From NCBI GenBank assembly GCA_914767715.1, contig OU612065.1:16120001-16184000 (forward strand): a DNA stretch of 64,000 nt, given 5' to 3'. Under the pieces are notes generated by a model. The model was not told the origin of the DNA and searched no databases. It saw only the letters and a program-made list of their open reading frames with translations. The translations under genes were made by a program, and so were the position numbers. The first letter of the stretch is position 1; each line of letters starts with the position of its first letter. The DNA is from Membranipora membranacea. Lineage: Eukaryota > Bryozoa > Gymnolaemata > Cheilostomatida > Membraniporidae. This document shows, one piece after another, positions 48,001 to 61,275 of this stretch.

Positions 48001-48721
48001 ACAGGAATGCCGATGCCGTTCAGTGGAGGTTTTGCACCTGGAATGTTAAGCTTTCTATCTTCAATGAGAGGGAAACCGAGGAGGAGTATGCTGAGGAGAG
48101 CTGTCTTCTCTGACGGTCAGAGGAAAGGGCTGGAGAAAACATTCCAGAAACAGAAATACATCAGCAAACCAGACAGGAAAAAACTGGCAGAGAAACTCGG
48201 CCTCAAAGATTCACAGGTATAGAAGTTTATCCTTCACAATTTAAATAACATGTCACTTTTTTGACGAAGAAATGTTGAATATAAGCCCAAATCGAGATCT
48301 ATGATGAAATTGACTATTTGGTAGAAAGTCATTGTTTCATGACATTTTAACTGACACCTTTTACAAATAATCTTAGGTTAAAATATGGTTTCAAAACCGG
48401 AGGATGAAATGGCGAAACTCCAAAGAAAGAGAGCTTCTCTCCTCAAAAGTACCGCAACTTTTTGATGATAATGACATAATAACAGCGTACCCAATAGCAG
48501 ACAGCAGTACTCGGGAAACTTCTACTCTATCACTCGCAACAAACTCTACTCCGTCTATATCAGCAACAAGCACTAACAATAACAATATAGAGATGGAGGA
48601 AAAGCACACAATGCCGGCAGCTCATAGTAACGAGCTCGAGCTTGAACAAATCTCGGACTGCGGCAGCGACTTTGAATCAGGCCACGATTCTGATAATGAA
48701 GACCATCTAGAAATCGATTAA
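45021..48721 (+). CDS. DBX: Dbx homeobox transcription factor (368 aa)
   Basis: Four exons: 45021-45315, 45791-46045, 48005-48216 and 48377-48721, totalling 1107 nt in phase. The homeodomain is at about residues 211-270. It includes MLRRAVFSD, FQKQKYISKPDRKKLAEKLG and VKIWFQNRRMKW, preceded by RGKPRRSM and followed by RNSKERELLSS, as I recall for vertebrate DBX1. Residues 48-51 of the homeodomain are WFQN. An intron splits the homeodomain between positions 44 and 45. LKFGMSQILAK (residues 75-85) is an engrailed-homology-1-like repressor motif, which binds Groucho/TLE and is typical of Dbx. The tail is acidic (SDNEDHLEID). Dbx proteins act in the nucleus as repressors in patterning the nerve cord or brain. 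The second intron is 1.96 kb and AT-rich, so it could contain enhancers. Confidence 0.92.
46046..48004. other. Dbx intron 2
   Basis: An AT-rich 1.96-kb intron with no other exon that I can recognise. Many TAAT cores are present, but at this base composition they are expected by chance. Open frames such as 47721-48113 overlap exon 3 in another frame and are not genes. Confidence 0.5.
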
Positions 48722-51279
48722 ATGAAACCAAAATATTTTGTCAAAGAAAATACTCATATTTTTTGTCTAATGAAATTTTTTCAATCTAACAAATCTTTCA
48801 ATAGTATCAATATTCTATGAAAGGTATTACAATGGCTAAACCACTATTTATTCCAGGATTAATTGTACAGTACATTTACTCCACCCCATTTTTCATATGA
48901 TGCCTCACTTTTACTCATTTAGATTGATTCCAGATTCTGTAAATTAGAAATTTCCATGGAATCCCCTTTTTTATTTCAACTCATTTAGTAAATGTTTTTA
49001 TTTCAATTTCCAGCCCACTATGCCAATGATGCCGATCGGTGTAAAATTTTTCTTCTGGCAACTGACTTCATTTACAACCAATACAAATATCATAACAATT
49101 ATGAAACTTTCAAACTTCAGTAAATTAGTAAGACAAAAACACAATGTAGAATATTACATAATGTATCAATTTAATTTGCCAAGAAGGAGAAAACAAATAC
49201 TACACATGATAATGGATGATACATAACAAGTTTGCATGCGCAAAAATCTTCACACAAAATGGTGTTTCATTTTGTTTGGATTAGAGCACCTTGTTTGCTT
49301 TATTCACTTCTAATGATGCCGGTCTCCATTAGATGTTACGTAACTAAAAGGGTGACAGAAGCTTCTAAATTACAAATTTAATGAATATTTTATGTAAATT
49401 GATCATTTTAGTGTAGAATGATGCTAATAAATTTCAATCAATTAAAATACAGCAACTAGCACAAAGCACAATAATCTTACATTTATCAACTTTAAATAAC
49501 ACTCAGCTCTGAGGTCTAATTGAATTCAGAGTGTGACTTATGCATAATAATTAAGAAACCATGAAACTGTATCTTTGTCACGAATGAGGTGCTAAAAATC
49601 GAGGCTCTCCAGCTGTCAAAAGGAAGAAGTAGAAGTGATAGAATCTCATTAGACTCTTCACTGAAGAGCATTACTAGAGAGAAGAGAAGCCCGTCTGTAG
49701 GGTTTCAATTTAGATACCTGAATAATGTCAATCAATCACAGTCTTTCACCCTAATGATGCTGGACTGGCTGCTTCAAAAATCAGTTAGCAAAAAATAAAT
49801 GTTACACTACACCAGACACCCCTCGATAAAAACCAAAAATTGGACCGAAACTGGGAACAAATTGCACTCACAAAGGTGCAGCACAAAACTTCTCAATTGT
49901 TTTTTCTATATCTGACACCTGAGAATAAACTAATTTATATCGTATTCCTATCCCATAGTCCAATCTTATGTTGGGGCTAAATAAATGTTAGATGAATCCT
50001 ATCGCTAGACTAAGGATTAATATTGGTAGAGTAACTAGGATTGAGCTATCAAAGTAAAAACAAATTGGGATATTATATCTCCATTTAAAGAGAAAAACTA
50101 ACATGATGAGGATTTGACAGCTTTTCAGATCACAAAATATTTTCATTTCCTCGCGCAAAGCTGCCAAAACACCAATACACAGTGCGTAATGGCAGCATCT
50201 AACTGTAATATCTAGTAATGTGAATGTTGGGTGTTTGGGTAACTAAATAAACTATAATCTGCAGTTAGATGCGATAATATTAATCTTAGATTATCAACCC
50301 AGTCATTAAATCTCAGGTGTTTTATTAAAGACACTCTTTATTATGCCAACAAAGTGATATACTATATAAATGCTATAAGGGTAATGAGCAATACCCATGT
50401 AATGTGACAATGAAAATATTATCAGAAACTTCTGACTAATTGTGGACAAACACACATACATTTCCCACACTGGTTATAAAACATTATGAAAATATTGTAC
50501 AAATAATAAGTAATATAACCTACAAATTAAGGAATGTGAAATATTGTCATTAAAATGTTATATAAAGGCAAATGGTTTCCTGATAAAAGATGTTCAGAGA
50601 TTTTAATCCATTAATACAGTATGGTGAAAAACGTCAGATGTATATCCGAGATTTACAGCTGTAACATAATTTTAGTATGGCGGAGTATGTACAACAATGA
50701 AAATATCGCAGCTAACAGGGTGTCAACTTGTAGCTTTGTCCCCGCAAATCAAAAGAATTATGTTGAAGAACCTTTTCAATCCAAAAACAAATTGGTGGGA
50801 CATGCTCAAAATTTCTACATAATAGCTACTTTTTTTTTCTTAAAAGGGACCACTCTCAGAAAAATAACTGCGAATTCAGAAAAAAACATGTTTCTCAAAT
50901 GCATATGATCTGATTGTCAAAGTTACAACCGGACTATATCAGTAATATAACAACAAATGCATAGAAAGAGAGATTTGATCGTAATTATTTTTGTCACATT
51001 GGTGTGAACCAAGGAGTAAGAGCTGAGAGGGAATTCATAAATATTATATCCTGGTATGTTAATCACAAAAAAAAGGACACCTACTCTTTTATAAAGAATA
51101 TTGAACTGTAGAGCAACAAAAGAGCTAGATGCAAACCTAAAGCCCCTATACGTATGGTACCTAGATAAAATAAGACAGGTCTGGTGCTTGTGGAAAAAAA
51201 CGGTTGCCACTTCTCGGTACTGAATAATAAATTATACCAGCATACATATATACCTGGTGTGTCGACTTGGGATAGACTA
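48722..51279. other. Convergent intergenic region between Dbx and the GALNT11-like gene
   Basis: This holds the 3' flanks of both genes. An AATAAA at 49426-49431 could serve Dbx but is about 700 bp beyond its stop. The open frames at 49020-49226, 49589-49798 and 50621-50908 lack family features, so I do not call genes. Confidence 0.5.
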
Positions 51280-54200
51280 TCACTGTTTGTTAGATTTTGC
51301 CAGATAAATAAACTTTGCTGCTTCATCACAAAGGCTTAGAGTTACCTGGGATCCTTGACTAGGAGAAGACGGGACGTGCAGACACAGCCCCGAACTGGGG
51401 TTGAACAATAGCCCGGAGCCATCTTGCAGCTATGAAACATAAACACGACACCGTAACTTACAACAACTTATCAAAATTCCACAATAAATACAATTCAAGT
51501 GCACTGCCTAAGATCAACTTATTTTTAATCCTAAATTAACATTTTTGCGCTGAGGATTCATAAATATCAGACCAAAATTGGCTGTATTAATGTATGTCTC
51601 CAGGCTGTGTACGCTACTCCTCAAAACGCGCACAGCTTACAAGGAAAGTGAAATATCACTCAGTGTATTTGATAAGCATCTCATAAACTTACTCCAGACC
51701 CAAGCATTGTTTTTAAATTCATCAAACTTCAAATGTTGAACTAAATTTATATTCATTCTAGATGTCATATTAGTCGCTGACTCGATGCAAAGCACTCTAG
51801 ACTTTTTGGAGTAGTGATTTAACCTTTATAAATTAATTTGTACAAGTTTACAACTCAGGTTGCAATGGGGGACATGCTGGGACCACGTATCGGGTGTTGG
51901 GTTACATAGGTATAAGGAATGTGTCATCAAAGAAGATATAGCCCCGAGGATTTATTATGACCCTGACAGTTAACAAATAACAACAAATACATCAACAACA
52001 TGATTGATACCAAACAAAAGTGTGCACTGTGTAAAATCAAAATGAGTTTTAATCACTGATAGTGAAACTGGTTGAGTAGATTTTCATGACATAATCCTTG
52101 AGGTGTCAAATAGCAATCTGACAACTGTTTTGCAATATATGTAATTCCTGATTGTGTCTCTGGTGTAGATCACCTTTTGAATGACTATGTCCAAAATTTT
52201 GATGAGGAGTTTATTGCAATAAATGCTTGAATCGCAACTCCAGAACATCAATTAATGTATTGTGGTACACGCTTATTCCAATTATATTAATTTATTAGAC
52301 TTACCTCGGGTTTTGTTTGTAAAATCCACTGTTGAGATCCTCCCTGACCTGTACACTTAGAGACAGTTACTCGTTGGGATCCCATCACATCTAAACACTG
52401 GTTCTTACCGATAAGATACCCTCCATCGCTTACTTCATACCATTTCTGAAGAGTAATTAAATACGCAAACAAACATGATAAACCAGCATTAATAGTAAGA
52501 TTGATGATGACCATGAAAGGTTGCATAATTATAAATAGCAGGCCCAAAATCCTCGCATAATCTTTGAGAAGAAAGTTTTCCTTGATTCTATATTTTGTAT
52601 TTCAGTAATATAACACTCGTTGAAATCACATTTCACTAATTATTAGATGATGCCAAAAATAGAATGATGGTTAGGCTCTGTACGAAGGACAATGTGTTTA
52701 GATTAAATTTCAAGAATATTATTAACATGCACAATATTTGTCAACTTTAGTCACTATCGTGGTTATATACAACACAGCCTACATACAAATCAAACATTAT
52801 ATCTAATCACTCACATTTTTTATAGTTGAACAATCTGAAACAATGATATCCGAGTTAGGAGTAATCTTCTCCCCGATTCCATGGTCGGGTTCTACACAAA
52901 GCTTAGTACCTGCAAGCTTTAACTGAAACAAAAATTATAACACAGATAGACAATTTGTTGGATTTGTCACCATTATTCACAACATCCTTTAATCAGCACT
53001 TGAAAAAAACTTTATGGTAGTTATCAAAGCTGAGCTTTCTGATGCCTGTATATGTAAGGGGTACTTATAAGCTGAGGTATACAAACGTCTGCTACATTTC
53101 CTAGTCTTGATGGATTGATTGTACGTACCCTGCCTTTGTTGATAACATTCAGTAGACCGACCGACATTTTTCTATCATTGTTTTTCTTGAGCTGCTGTAT
53201 TTCGGGATGATCAGCTACTTTAACAGGTGCTTGCTGTCTCACCATATGGACTCTCTTATCAGGGTTATAAACATTATCCAGGTACCAACCCAAGTCTCGA
53301 CATCTTAAGTTATTCCTCAGTTCAACGCGATCAGTAACATCACCATAATCAAATGACGAGAACCTGTTTCCCACAGCGTCATAGAACCGATCCTGTAGCA
53401 CAGAAGAAGGGTTCTGATTAGAACTGGGATATACTTTACTAATAGCCTGAACAACTGATTATGTAAGAAAATACTGTAGAAAAAATTTTGGTGAAGTTTG
53501 AGAATGTCAGTTTTGGTTCGCTTTGAGAGGACAACTCCTACAGGCTCACCTGACTGTCACCGAGCCAGACTTTAACCATTCTGAGTGTATTTTTAGTCAT
53601 TGTATCTTCACCGTTTGGTGCAGAGTAGGGTCTAGTCTTACGGAATATGTGACCAACTCTGGAGCAGACAGCAATCTCTATCTGTCCTCCACACATCCAC
53701 ACCTACAACCATAAACAACAGAAATACCTAAAGCTTTACGCAATACTTTCTCAATTCTGCCTCCATATTTATAATATTGATGATGTAATCATGAAAGACA
53801 ATTCGTTAACTAGACTTTTTATGGTAGGTGGCAATGCGGTAACTGAGTGATGTTATAATAATTAACATGTATACGCGATAATAAATACATGAACAATAAA
53901 TACATGAACAATAAATACATGAACAATAAATACATACCCTGAGAGACATCTCTATATTTTCACCACCCCAGATATCCATACCCTCGTCATATCCGCCAAG
54001 TTTGAAGAAGAACTCTCGGTCAACAGCAAGCAAACCTCCTGCCATAGTGGGTGAGCTGTGAGAATATACAGATAAATATGTGCTGTTACGGTGAAGTGGT
54101 CGAAACAGACTATGCCTGATATAATAATTACCTCAAGGAAAGGAAGGAAAGCAGGGAGCTCACTTCAGCGTAATAATAGCTGGTTGAAAAAGGAATCTAT

Positions 54201-56340
54201 ATTATTTAATTTAGACTGACCTGACATATAAAGGTTGAGCCTCAAGGATAGTAGAAGGAATTTGCTCCCATGAAAATCTCATAGACCACGTAAATCCTCC
54301 CCTGACTAGTGGTGATGCCTTGTATGTGAAGGTATTGGAGTCTATGATGTCTATTATTGGAAGCACTACTGACATCTGACTCATGGCTACTCTCTCCACG
54401 AGAGGAGGCAGCCAGCCTACATTCACCTCTATATGACTATCCAAAAATACCAATACCTACAATCAAGTAAATACACTGAAACAGAAATTCTCAATTATTT
54501 GATGCTTAATGGGTCGGGCATGTACAGATAAAATGTATCGTCCTATCAAACCGGGGAAGATGGGACATGTTCCAAACTCCCTGATCAAGCTCCCCAATTT
54601 GTTTACCATCAGATGAGGAGTTTTCTACTCTCAGGGAAAAATCTGCAATGAGAGCACAACCTCAAAGTCTTAAAAATTTTTGGTAATAAGTGTGTTTCAG
54701 GTCCCACACTCCCTGGTTACATCAACGATTTTGGGACCAACTCCCTGGTTTCATCAGCATAGTTTGGTAGCAAATGACAGAATAACGACATAAGATAACT
54801 TACTAACCTTAGATATGGCAGCTCGAGCCCCAATCATTCTCGAGCGAATCAGTCCTTCTCTGTCACTGTTTCTTATCAACTTGACAGAATTCCCAAACGC
54901 CTGCGATATATAACTATCAAGCTTTTCTTTGAGATCCTCTACAAGCACAAGTAATAACCCTGAAATCGCAGTGTTAACTAGCCGATAGATGAACACAACG
55001 CCAAGTAAATTTTCTGCTTTACTCAAGTTGAGCACACTTAATGTGGCAGTGAGGGAGGATAACTCCAAATAAATTGATTTCATCTAAACTTTAAGAAAAA
55101 AATCTGACTTCTTAATCAATGTTTTGGATAATAGCTGTAAATACCAGAAATGCTGACGTTCCCGGTGCGGCTTAAAAAAATCCAGTCATTTTGTCACAAG
55201 CAATGCCAGGTGTACATACCAAGTGGTCTTCCACGGTAGAATCATTTTATCACCGAATGCGTGCTAGGTCTATATACATACGCTGCTTACCATTGGTGCT
55301 ATAATCATCGACGAGAATAACTTCTCTGAGAAGGGACTGGTCGGTCCTGTCGAATATGCTATGCAATGCTCTAAGAAGCACGCTCAAAGCTTCATTGTAA
55401 AAACACATCACAACACTAACATGAGGTAGAGCGGGTATATTATACTGCAAGCCTTCACACCTGAGAAAAATACAACATACAAAGGATCAAAATGGTTTGG
55501 GTTGGATGCTCACCAGATGAATACAGAACAAAAACAACAGCGCTGAATTTGCATAAGTGTCGTTCACAATGACCACCATGTCAACTGAAGGTAACAGTCA
55601 GAATGTTCCATAAAGGACATATTTTATCCGATTTGTATTTACAATTTGAATGAAATGATTTATAAGAACTTTTGATATGTCCGACCTTGGATCTCTAGTG
55701 TCCGGCACTGGTCTGTGAAAAGTAAGTTTATTGCTGAGATACTCATTAAAAGAGTGCTGTTTAAATCCTGGAAAAATAGAAATCATTAGTTACCAAGTAT
55801 GTATTAACAAACTTTTTTTGATTCTAGCGGTTTACTAATAGAAGCGAATTGAAATCTTGTCTGAAGACTATGTGAAATGCACAAAGGACTGTGATTTTTG
55901 ATGGAATCATCATTGGTGATCCATTCGTATTTAAATTTTTTTGTGAAGTAGTTTGACCAATCAGACACAAGCCTACCTCTATCATGCTGCTGCTGATCAG
56001 CCTCCGTATCAATTCTACTAGCTGTTAGTTCATCAGTGAGCTGACCTTCTATAACTTCCAAGTTGATTGAATTTTGCACAGCTTTCACTTTCTTTGGCTT
56101 TTCGAAAAATGTTTCAGGTCGGTTTCCATTTCTGTCAGGCTCAGTATATCTTTGGGGTTTGTTAGCAATAGACAAGCTCGGAGCAACCGCTTGGTGTCTA
56201 GCGACTAATTTCAACCTCCGAGGCTCATTAGAGTTGAATTGAAAGTTGTCTATATTCTGATAGAGCATAAACACGACTGCCCAAGACACAGAAGCTAGTA
56301 TGGCACCTGCCAGGCAGCATTGTACACCTGATGTCCTCAT
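51280..56340 (-). CDS. GALNT11: Polypeptide N-acetylgalactosaminyltransferase, GALNT11-like (638 aa)
   Basis: Eleven exons: 56340-55977, 55767-55686, 55460-55291, 54938-54808, 54456-54221, 54055-53938, 53702-53550, 53392-53129, 52922-52815, 52445-52305 and 51429-51280 (TGA). They total 1917 nt in frame. It is a type II Golgi enzyme that moves GalNAc from UDP-GalNAc to Ser/Thr to start mucin-type O-glycans. A short cytosolic tail and a membrane anchor (about residues 8-27) precede a stem. The catalytic domain has [22 protein letters not shown], the metal-binding DSH (255-257), the SPTMAGGL segment and WGGEN (357-361). The ricin-type lectin domain (about 507-638) has CLD (559-561) and GGSQQW (577-582). 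Segments such as [18 protein letters not shown] and GSQQW fit GALNT11 best from memory. In mammals GALNT11 modifies Notch1 and LRP2-family receptors. The third lectin repeat lacks a QxW motif. Confidence 0.88.
53881..53935. repeat. 15-bp tandem repeat next to a splice donor of the GALNT11-like gene
   Basis: ATAAATACATGAACA is repeated three times exactly, plus a partial fourth copy ending two bases before the donor GT of exon 6 (53936-53937 on the minus strand). The intronic side of the donor (GTATGTATTTATT) is therefore made partly of the repeat. Confidence 0.9.
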
Positions 56341-57753
56341 TGTAACTCATAAACAGCTTGCAATCAGTCTTCCATTCCTATATCAGTATATACAAACACA
56401 GAATGTATATTTAGATTCAGATACATTAAAATTTCTATAATTTTGTTGCAGGTCAGGTGATTGATTGTATTACTATCACTAACTATAAAAGTTGCGAAAA
56501 CAATGTTGCTTGTACACTCTGCTTGTAAAATATAGAGAACTTGCCTTGGTTGCAAAAATAAGGTTAAAAAATGGTATTATTAATATAGATGCACGCATGT
56601 GTCTCAAAAACAGTCTTTAACGGTATTTAGGGTATCGGCGCCGACCTGAGGGCCATTGTTCTAAGTAATCCTGTATAAGATGTACATTGACTGTGTATAT
56701 CTGCATGACACAGTTCTTAATGTGATTGTCAACTAGTGAGTCTAGATCATAATCCAGTTCCAGTCCTAGTGAGGATGCATCTTTAGCTTTAACAACAATT
56801 ATTTGTTTGTTATTGTCGCAATCCGCTCATAGATCAGCAAAATACATTTCAGTAAAAGTGGTGACTCTCAGAGGGACAATGTCACTGTGTCTGGTGCTAT
56901 GGGTCACCAGTAGAAAAATATACCATGTTAGCTTACCGCTGTTGTGCTCACCTTTTGATGTTCCGGCTTTGACACACGTCTCTCCTGTCAGGTACGGAAA
57001 CTTTACAATAACCAAGTGAGCGAATGAACTCACTGTCTCCCACCTATATTCAAACAAACATTCACAATTTTAAATTTCTCTTTTTATTAGATGACAATTA
57101 ATGGATCAAGGATCAAAGGTGGTTGCTTGTGGGGGTAGTAAGCAATAGTATTATAGTTACTACTTTTATCATGATGGATATGCATTTACTAAGCAAGGTA
57201 GGTCTATAGAGAGTAAACTGATAGTGAGTGTAACTGCAACTGTAACAATTCACACCCAGTGATTATACCTCTAATACAGCTCTTTGTCAGTTTAGAATCA
57301 TATATACACTGAGTGCTGCAAAATGATAGATCATCAGTCAGATGGATGTTTAGCAAAACACTGACAGATAGCAAGAAGTCATATTTATAAATTACCCTAT
57401 CCCAGTAGATAGTTAGTGAGGATAGAAGGAAATGACAGGCAGCTCTGAGAACAGACTTGTGGCTCCACTTTGTTAGAAAAGTCACATCACAATAATTTTT
57501 GACATTTGTTTTGATCAAAAACAAATTTAATCCTTTGCAAAATTTGAACAAATGACTTTTATTCGAGTCTCTAGAATGTAGCTGCAATTGTTGATTTTAA
57601 GGGGCTCTAAAAACCACTCCATCCTATCCTATACCGGAAGTAATGTTTGCTTACACAATCTCAGTCTACACCAAGAAAAAAAGAAACTGGAAATCGCAGA
57701 ACATTCTTCCCTCATTGGTTTTGCCCCTGGCAAACCATTTTCTTTCATATAGA
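56341..57753. other. Divergent intergenic region between the GALNT11-like gene and NTAN1
   Basis: No exon is seen. It should contain both promoters. A consensus ETS site lies close to the NTAN1 end. The remaining open frames (for example 56807-57057 and 57204-57587) show no family features. Confidence 0.45.
57634..57641 (+). promoter_or_regulatory. ETS-family site in the NTAN1 5' region
   Basis: ACCGGAAGTAATG contains the ETS/GABP consensus CCGGAAGT, 113 bp before the NTAN1 start codon. This is a common arrangement in promoters of housekeeping genes. The site is visible. Use is inferred. Confidence 0.4.
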
Positions 57754-60700
57754 ATGCCTCTCAGAATAGCTGGAGAGCCAGTAGATCAGAAGTATTTCAG
57801 CAAGCCGTCTCCTTTTGTTTTAAACCACAAGTTCAAGCCACATCTCCAGGTAGGTAGTAGATCTTCTCTTGGGTTCAATCATGAAGAGTCATTTACATTA
57901 TTAGTGATGTTATTTTTTGCTATTATAAATTATACTCCATCATAAATATCTATCTAAAAAGGTTTTCTGCAAAACTGAGACCATTTACAACAGCTTTGAT
58001 GAAGAGGTGTTCCAGGTTCTATGACTGGTCAGAGTGACTGTTGTGAGCAAGAGCTAGGACGGAGAAGTGTACCACCTCGATACTGAAAAATGAATGTGAA
58101 TTGATAGCATAATCAGCATGCCTGCAATTACAATCTAGGAGGGACCCCTTGGCACTTTCAGTTGCGCCTAAATGAGAAACTTGGTACTCTATGTAATTGT
58201 TGTGATTTTGGGGATGATTTGTACACGGCCGGGTGAACATTACTTACCAGACGCCTCTTTCCTTGAACGCTTTCTGCTTGATGGTACAATTATGTTGCAC
58301 CTTGGTACAATAAATCACCTGAATGAACGATTTAAAAACAAATTGGAAGAGGATTTTGAACAAGTAATAATGCCGATATGACACAAAAAGCCTTTCTCTC
58401 TCTAATTAAGAGACCTCCTGGGTCAACCTTGACCTGTTGATTATTTTCCTCTAGGAGCTGGCTAACCAGTGGACTTGCAAGGAACAAAGCCACCTAGATA
58501 AAGATGTCTTGTATGTGTCACAGAGAGAATACGCTGTAATCGATCCTGTGTGCCGAGGTAACGAGGTATCACATATTCATATCAATTTGATTCTTCAATT
58601 TGTCTGATTTCATCGGCTTCTAAATAGCTAATTAGTAATTGGTATAAACGAATATTATAAGAAGATTGCAGGAAATACTTCTTTATCTTAATATGTCAGA
58701 ATGATATCAACTCTACTTATCTGTGTATCATATAACGCCCATTTAACTTCACTGTATCTTGTTCTGCTTCTGCTTTTAGGAAATGTCAGGTTCATAGCAA
58801 CTGATAGTGCCACCACCTGCCACATCATGATCGTAATACACCAAGGTCAGTTATAATCAATGTTTTGTACAATCAACATCAATGACTGATTGCGCAGCTG
58901 GTTGTCATGAATACGACTGTTCAGGGCTTAGAAAGAAGTTTAAGAATGCTCTCACATCGAGACCTATTTGTTGCAGCCTGCTGCACATGGGCTTGCAAGC
59001 CTGTATGCTGCCTAAGGTTTGTTATAAAAATGCATGAGTTTTATAATGCGCATAAAATGTCATACTGAGGTTTTAAAGGTGATTGCTCTGCTTCGATCAT
59101 GGGAAATTGCGATAATGTTTCCACTCTCTTTGTTCGAACCAAATCATACTGTTTTATTCTTCTAGAAACAAAAGTTGTCGGTCTGACACACTTTGATGGT
59201 TGTTCGATACACCAAGGCCTAACTGATATGATGTCTCTTATGGATCAGCGAGTTGTCACCCTGGCTGGGACTTCGCTCTCTGATACAACATCACGTTGGT
59301 ATGCCAATTAGTGTGTGATAAGGAGTTGTCTTTTCAGTATCAATGGAAATACAACTTTTTATCCCAGAATGTTTCCTGATCTGAGTTGAACTAAAGTAAA
59401 TCTCTCTGAGTTGTATGATGCACTTCATTAAGACCAACATTATATTTTGAGTTTTTTGTCTTATATTTTGGGGTGGTGTGTGACAAAGGAGCCCATAGTT
59501 ATAGTTTGGCCGCAAAATGAAACTGAAAGCATTTATGTTTCTCCCTCCCTCTCTGGGTGGTATTTTGATCTAATAGAAAGTTTTCTGAGCTCTTATTTAT
59601 GCCTCAATTCAGAGTTATCCTCTCTCCAGTTTGGTACTTTTAACCCACGCCGCATAAGAAAAACCTGCTGAAAGAGGGTTACCTTGAAAACCGCTTATGT
59701 TAGGATAAAAATGAGTTTTGATTCAGAGTCTGCACCGTTGAGAACCCTGAGAGATAGGGTTTCCAAATCATTGGAGGCTTGAATGTTGATAAATCTTAAT
59801 TTTAGTGACGAAACTCACGAAAAATTCTGCCAAATTGTCCGCAAAACAGGCAGAAAATGCTAAAATTGACTATGCAAATATTCAAATTATTTCCCAAACT
59901 ATGTTCATATGAGTTTTCAATGCTGCAGATACTGAATCAAAAATATTTTTTATCCTATTATAAGCAGTTATCAAGATAACCCTCTTTCAGCACGTTTTTC
60001 CTATGCGGCGTGGGTTAACAGTACCAAACTGGAGAGAGGACAACTCAGAATTAAGGCCTAAATCAGAGCTCGGAAAACTGTCTATATCGTATTAATGAAA
60101 ACTTTTATTAAGACCATTAAAGATTACTTATTAACAGATTATCTGTTGCTGTCAGACATGTATAAGAAGAGTTTGTTCTTACATGACCAGTGACAACAGA
60201 GGTTATCAAATGTAACATGGCCATGTTTGGTAAATGTTCCCAAAGTTGTATCATTGCTCTATGAGAAGTGACTTTGGATTATGTAGTATGATACTGTAGA
60301 AAATAGGACTTGTAAATATTTTGTTTTCAGCTATGATGTTTACATGTTTGGAGGTTTTGATGATAGCAGGCAGTTGTCCAATAAATTATCAAGGCAAATA
60401 CTTGGTGAGTCAGTATATTTACAGTTGACATGCCTGAACATAATTATGAATTATTAGGTTTCACCCATATGGTTTCCCCCCAATCACCCTTATCGCAAAG
60501 CCGATCATCGATATTTTCTTGTGATACACATTTATTTCTAATAATATTTTGCAGAAGTAATTTAAATCTACAAACTAAAATATAGAAAGATAAATGAAGT
60601 TGTAATTCTAATGTGGTACTGAATATAAATTATATTTTCTAGTTATATCTCAAATCACAGCCTGATGAATGTGCATTAGTTAATGGTGTATGTATTTTAG

Positions 60701-61275
60701 GTGTCGCAAGCAGACAGGCATATAACATGGATGTCAAAGTTATGTGCATTGGTCCTCTTAATACTGAGATGAAGAAACATATCAGTTACCCAGTTTTTTA
60801 TGGTGCAGGTCAGTCAGTGAATAATAACTCATACCGTAGTGAAAACATATTTTTGCAGTAGGTAAATTTGCCCATTTTGCATAGGCTTGAAATAGCTAAG
60901 TTTAAGGCTAGCTGACATTCATTGGTATTCGTCACTTTATATCAACTCCCACCTCAGCTAGCCAAAATTTAGTGTATGCTAACATTAAGTCACCCCCAAT
61001 CTAACCAAACTAAACTCTGGCTAATTTATACTCCTCTGGGTATGAGTTATCTTCACAGTAACTCCCAGAATTAGGGCATGAGCTATTTTGACAGCAGCTG
61101 TTGCTAGTTGTCCCCTTGAGTTCTCGTTTACCTGTACATGTTTGTCTCAATCGTGGAAAATGATCTCATTGAAGGCGTCAATCTAGAAACACTAGAAGTC
61201 TGCCGAGTAGTATGTAAAGACCACGGACCACTCTCGGCGCTGAAAAGCTGTAGAAACTTTGTCGGACCCAAAAAT
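57754..61275 (+). CDS. NTAN1: Protein N-terminal asparagine amidohydrolase NTAN1, C-terminus not found
   Basis: Seven exons splice in phase: 57754-57849, 58456-58557, 58780-58845, 59166-59298, 60331-60404, 60701-60808 and 61175-61275. They give about 226 residues against about 310 in the human protein. NTAN1 converts N-terminal Asn to Asp, making proteins substrates of the Arg/N-degron pathway. The start MPLRIAGEPVD aligns with the human MPLLVEGRRV. Later landmarks are LYVSQREYAV, DSATTCHIMIV with the nucleophile Cys at residue 80 (Cys75 in human), LTHFDG, YMFGGFDDSRQLS and ISYPVFYGAGV. The last donor (AAAAT|GTAAGA) is good, so the gene should continue, but no exon resembling the final 80-90 residues was found before 64000. 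They may lie beyond the window. A longer open frame upstream of the ATG (from 57643) is probably 5' UTR. Confidence 0.88.
59575..60083. mobile_element. Foldback element in NTAN1 intron 4, about 140-bp arms
   Basis: The left arm 59575-59713 and right arm about 59943-60083 are inverted copies at roughly 85-90 percent identity. They share CTCTCTCCAGTTTGGTACT, AACCCACGCCGCATA and GCTGAAAGAGGGTTA. The spacer is about 230 bp. It differs in sequence from the foldback family at 5.3-7.4 kb. No coding capacity is seen. Confidence 0.75.
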
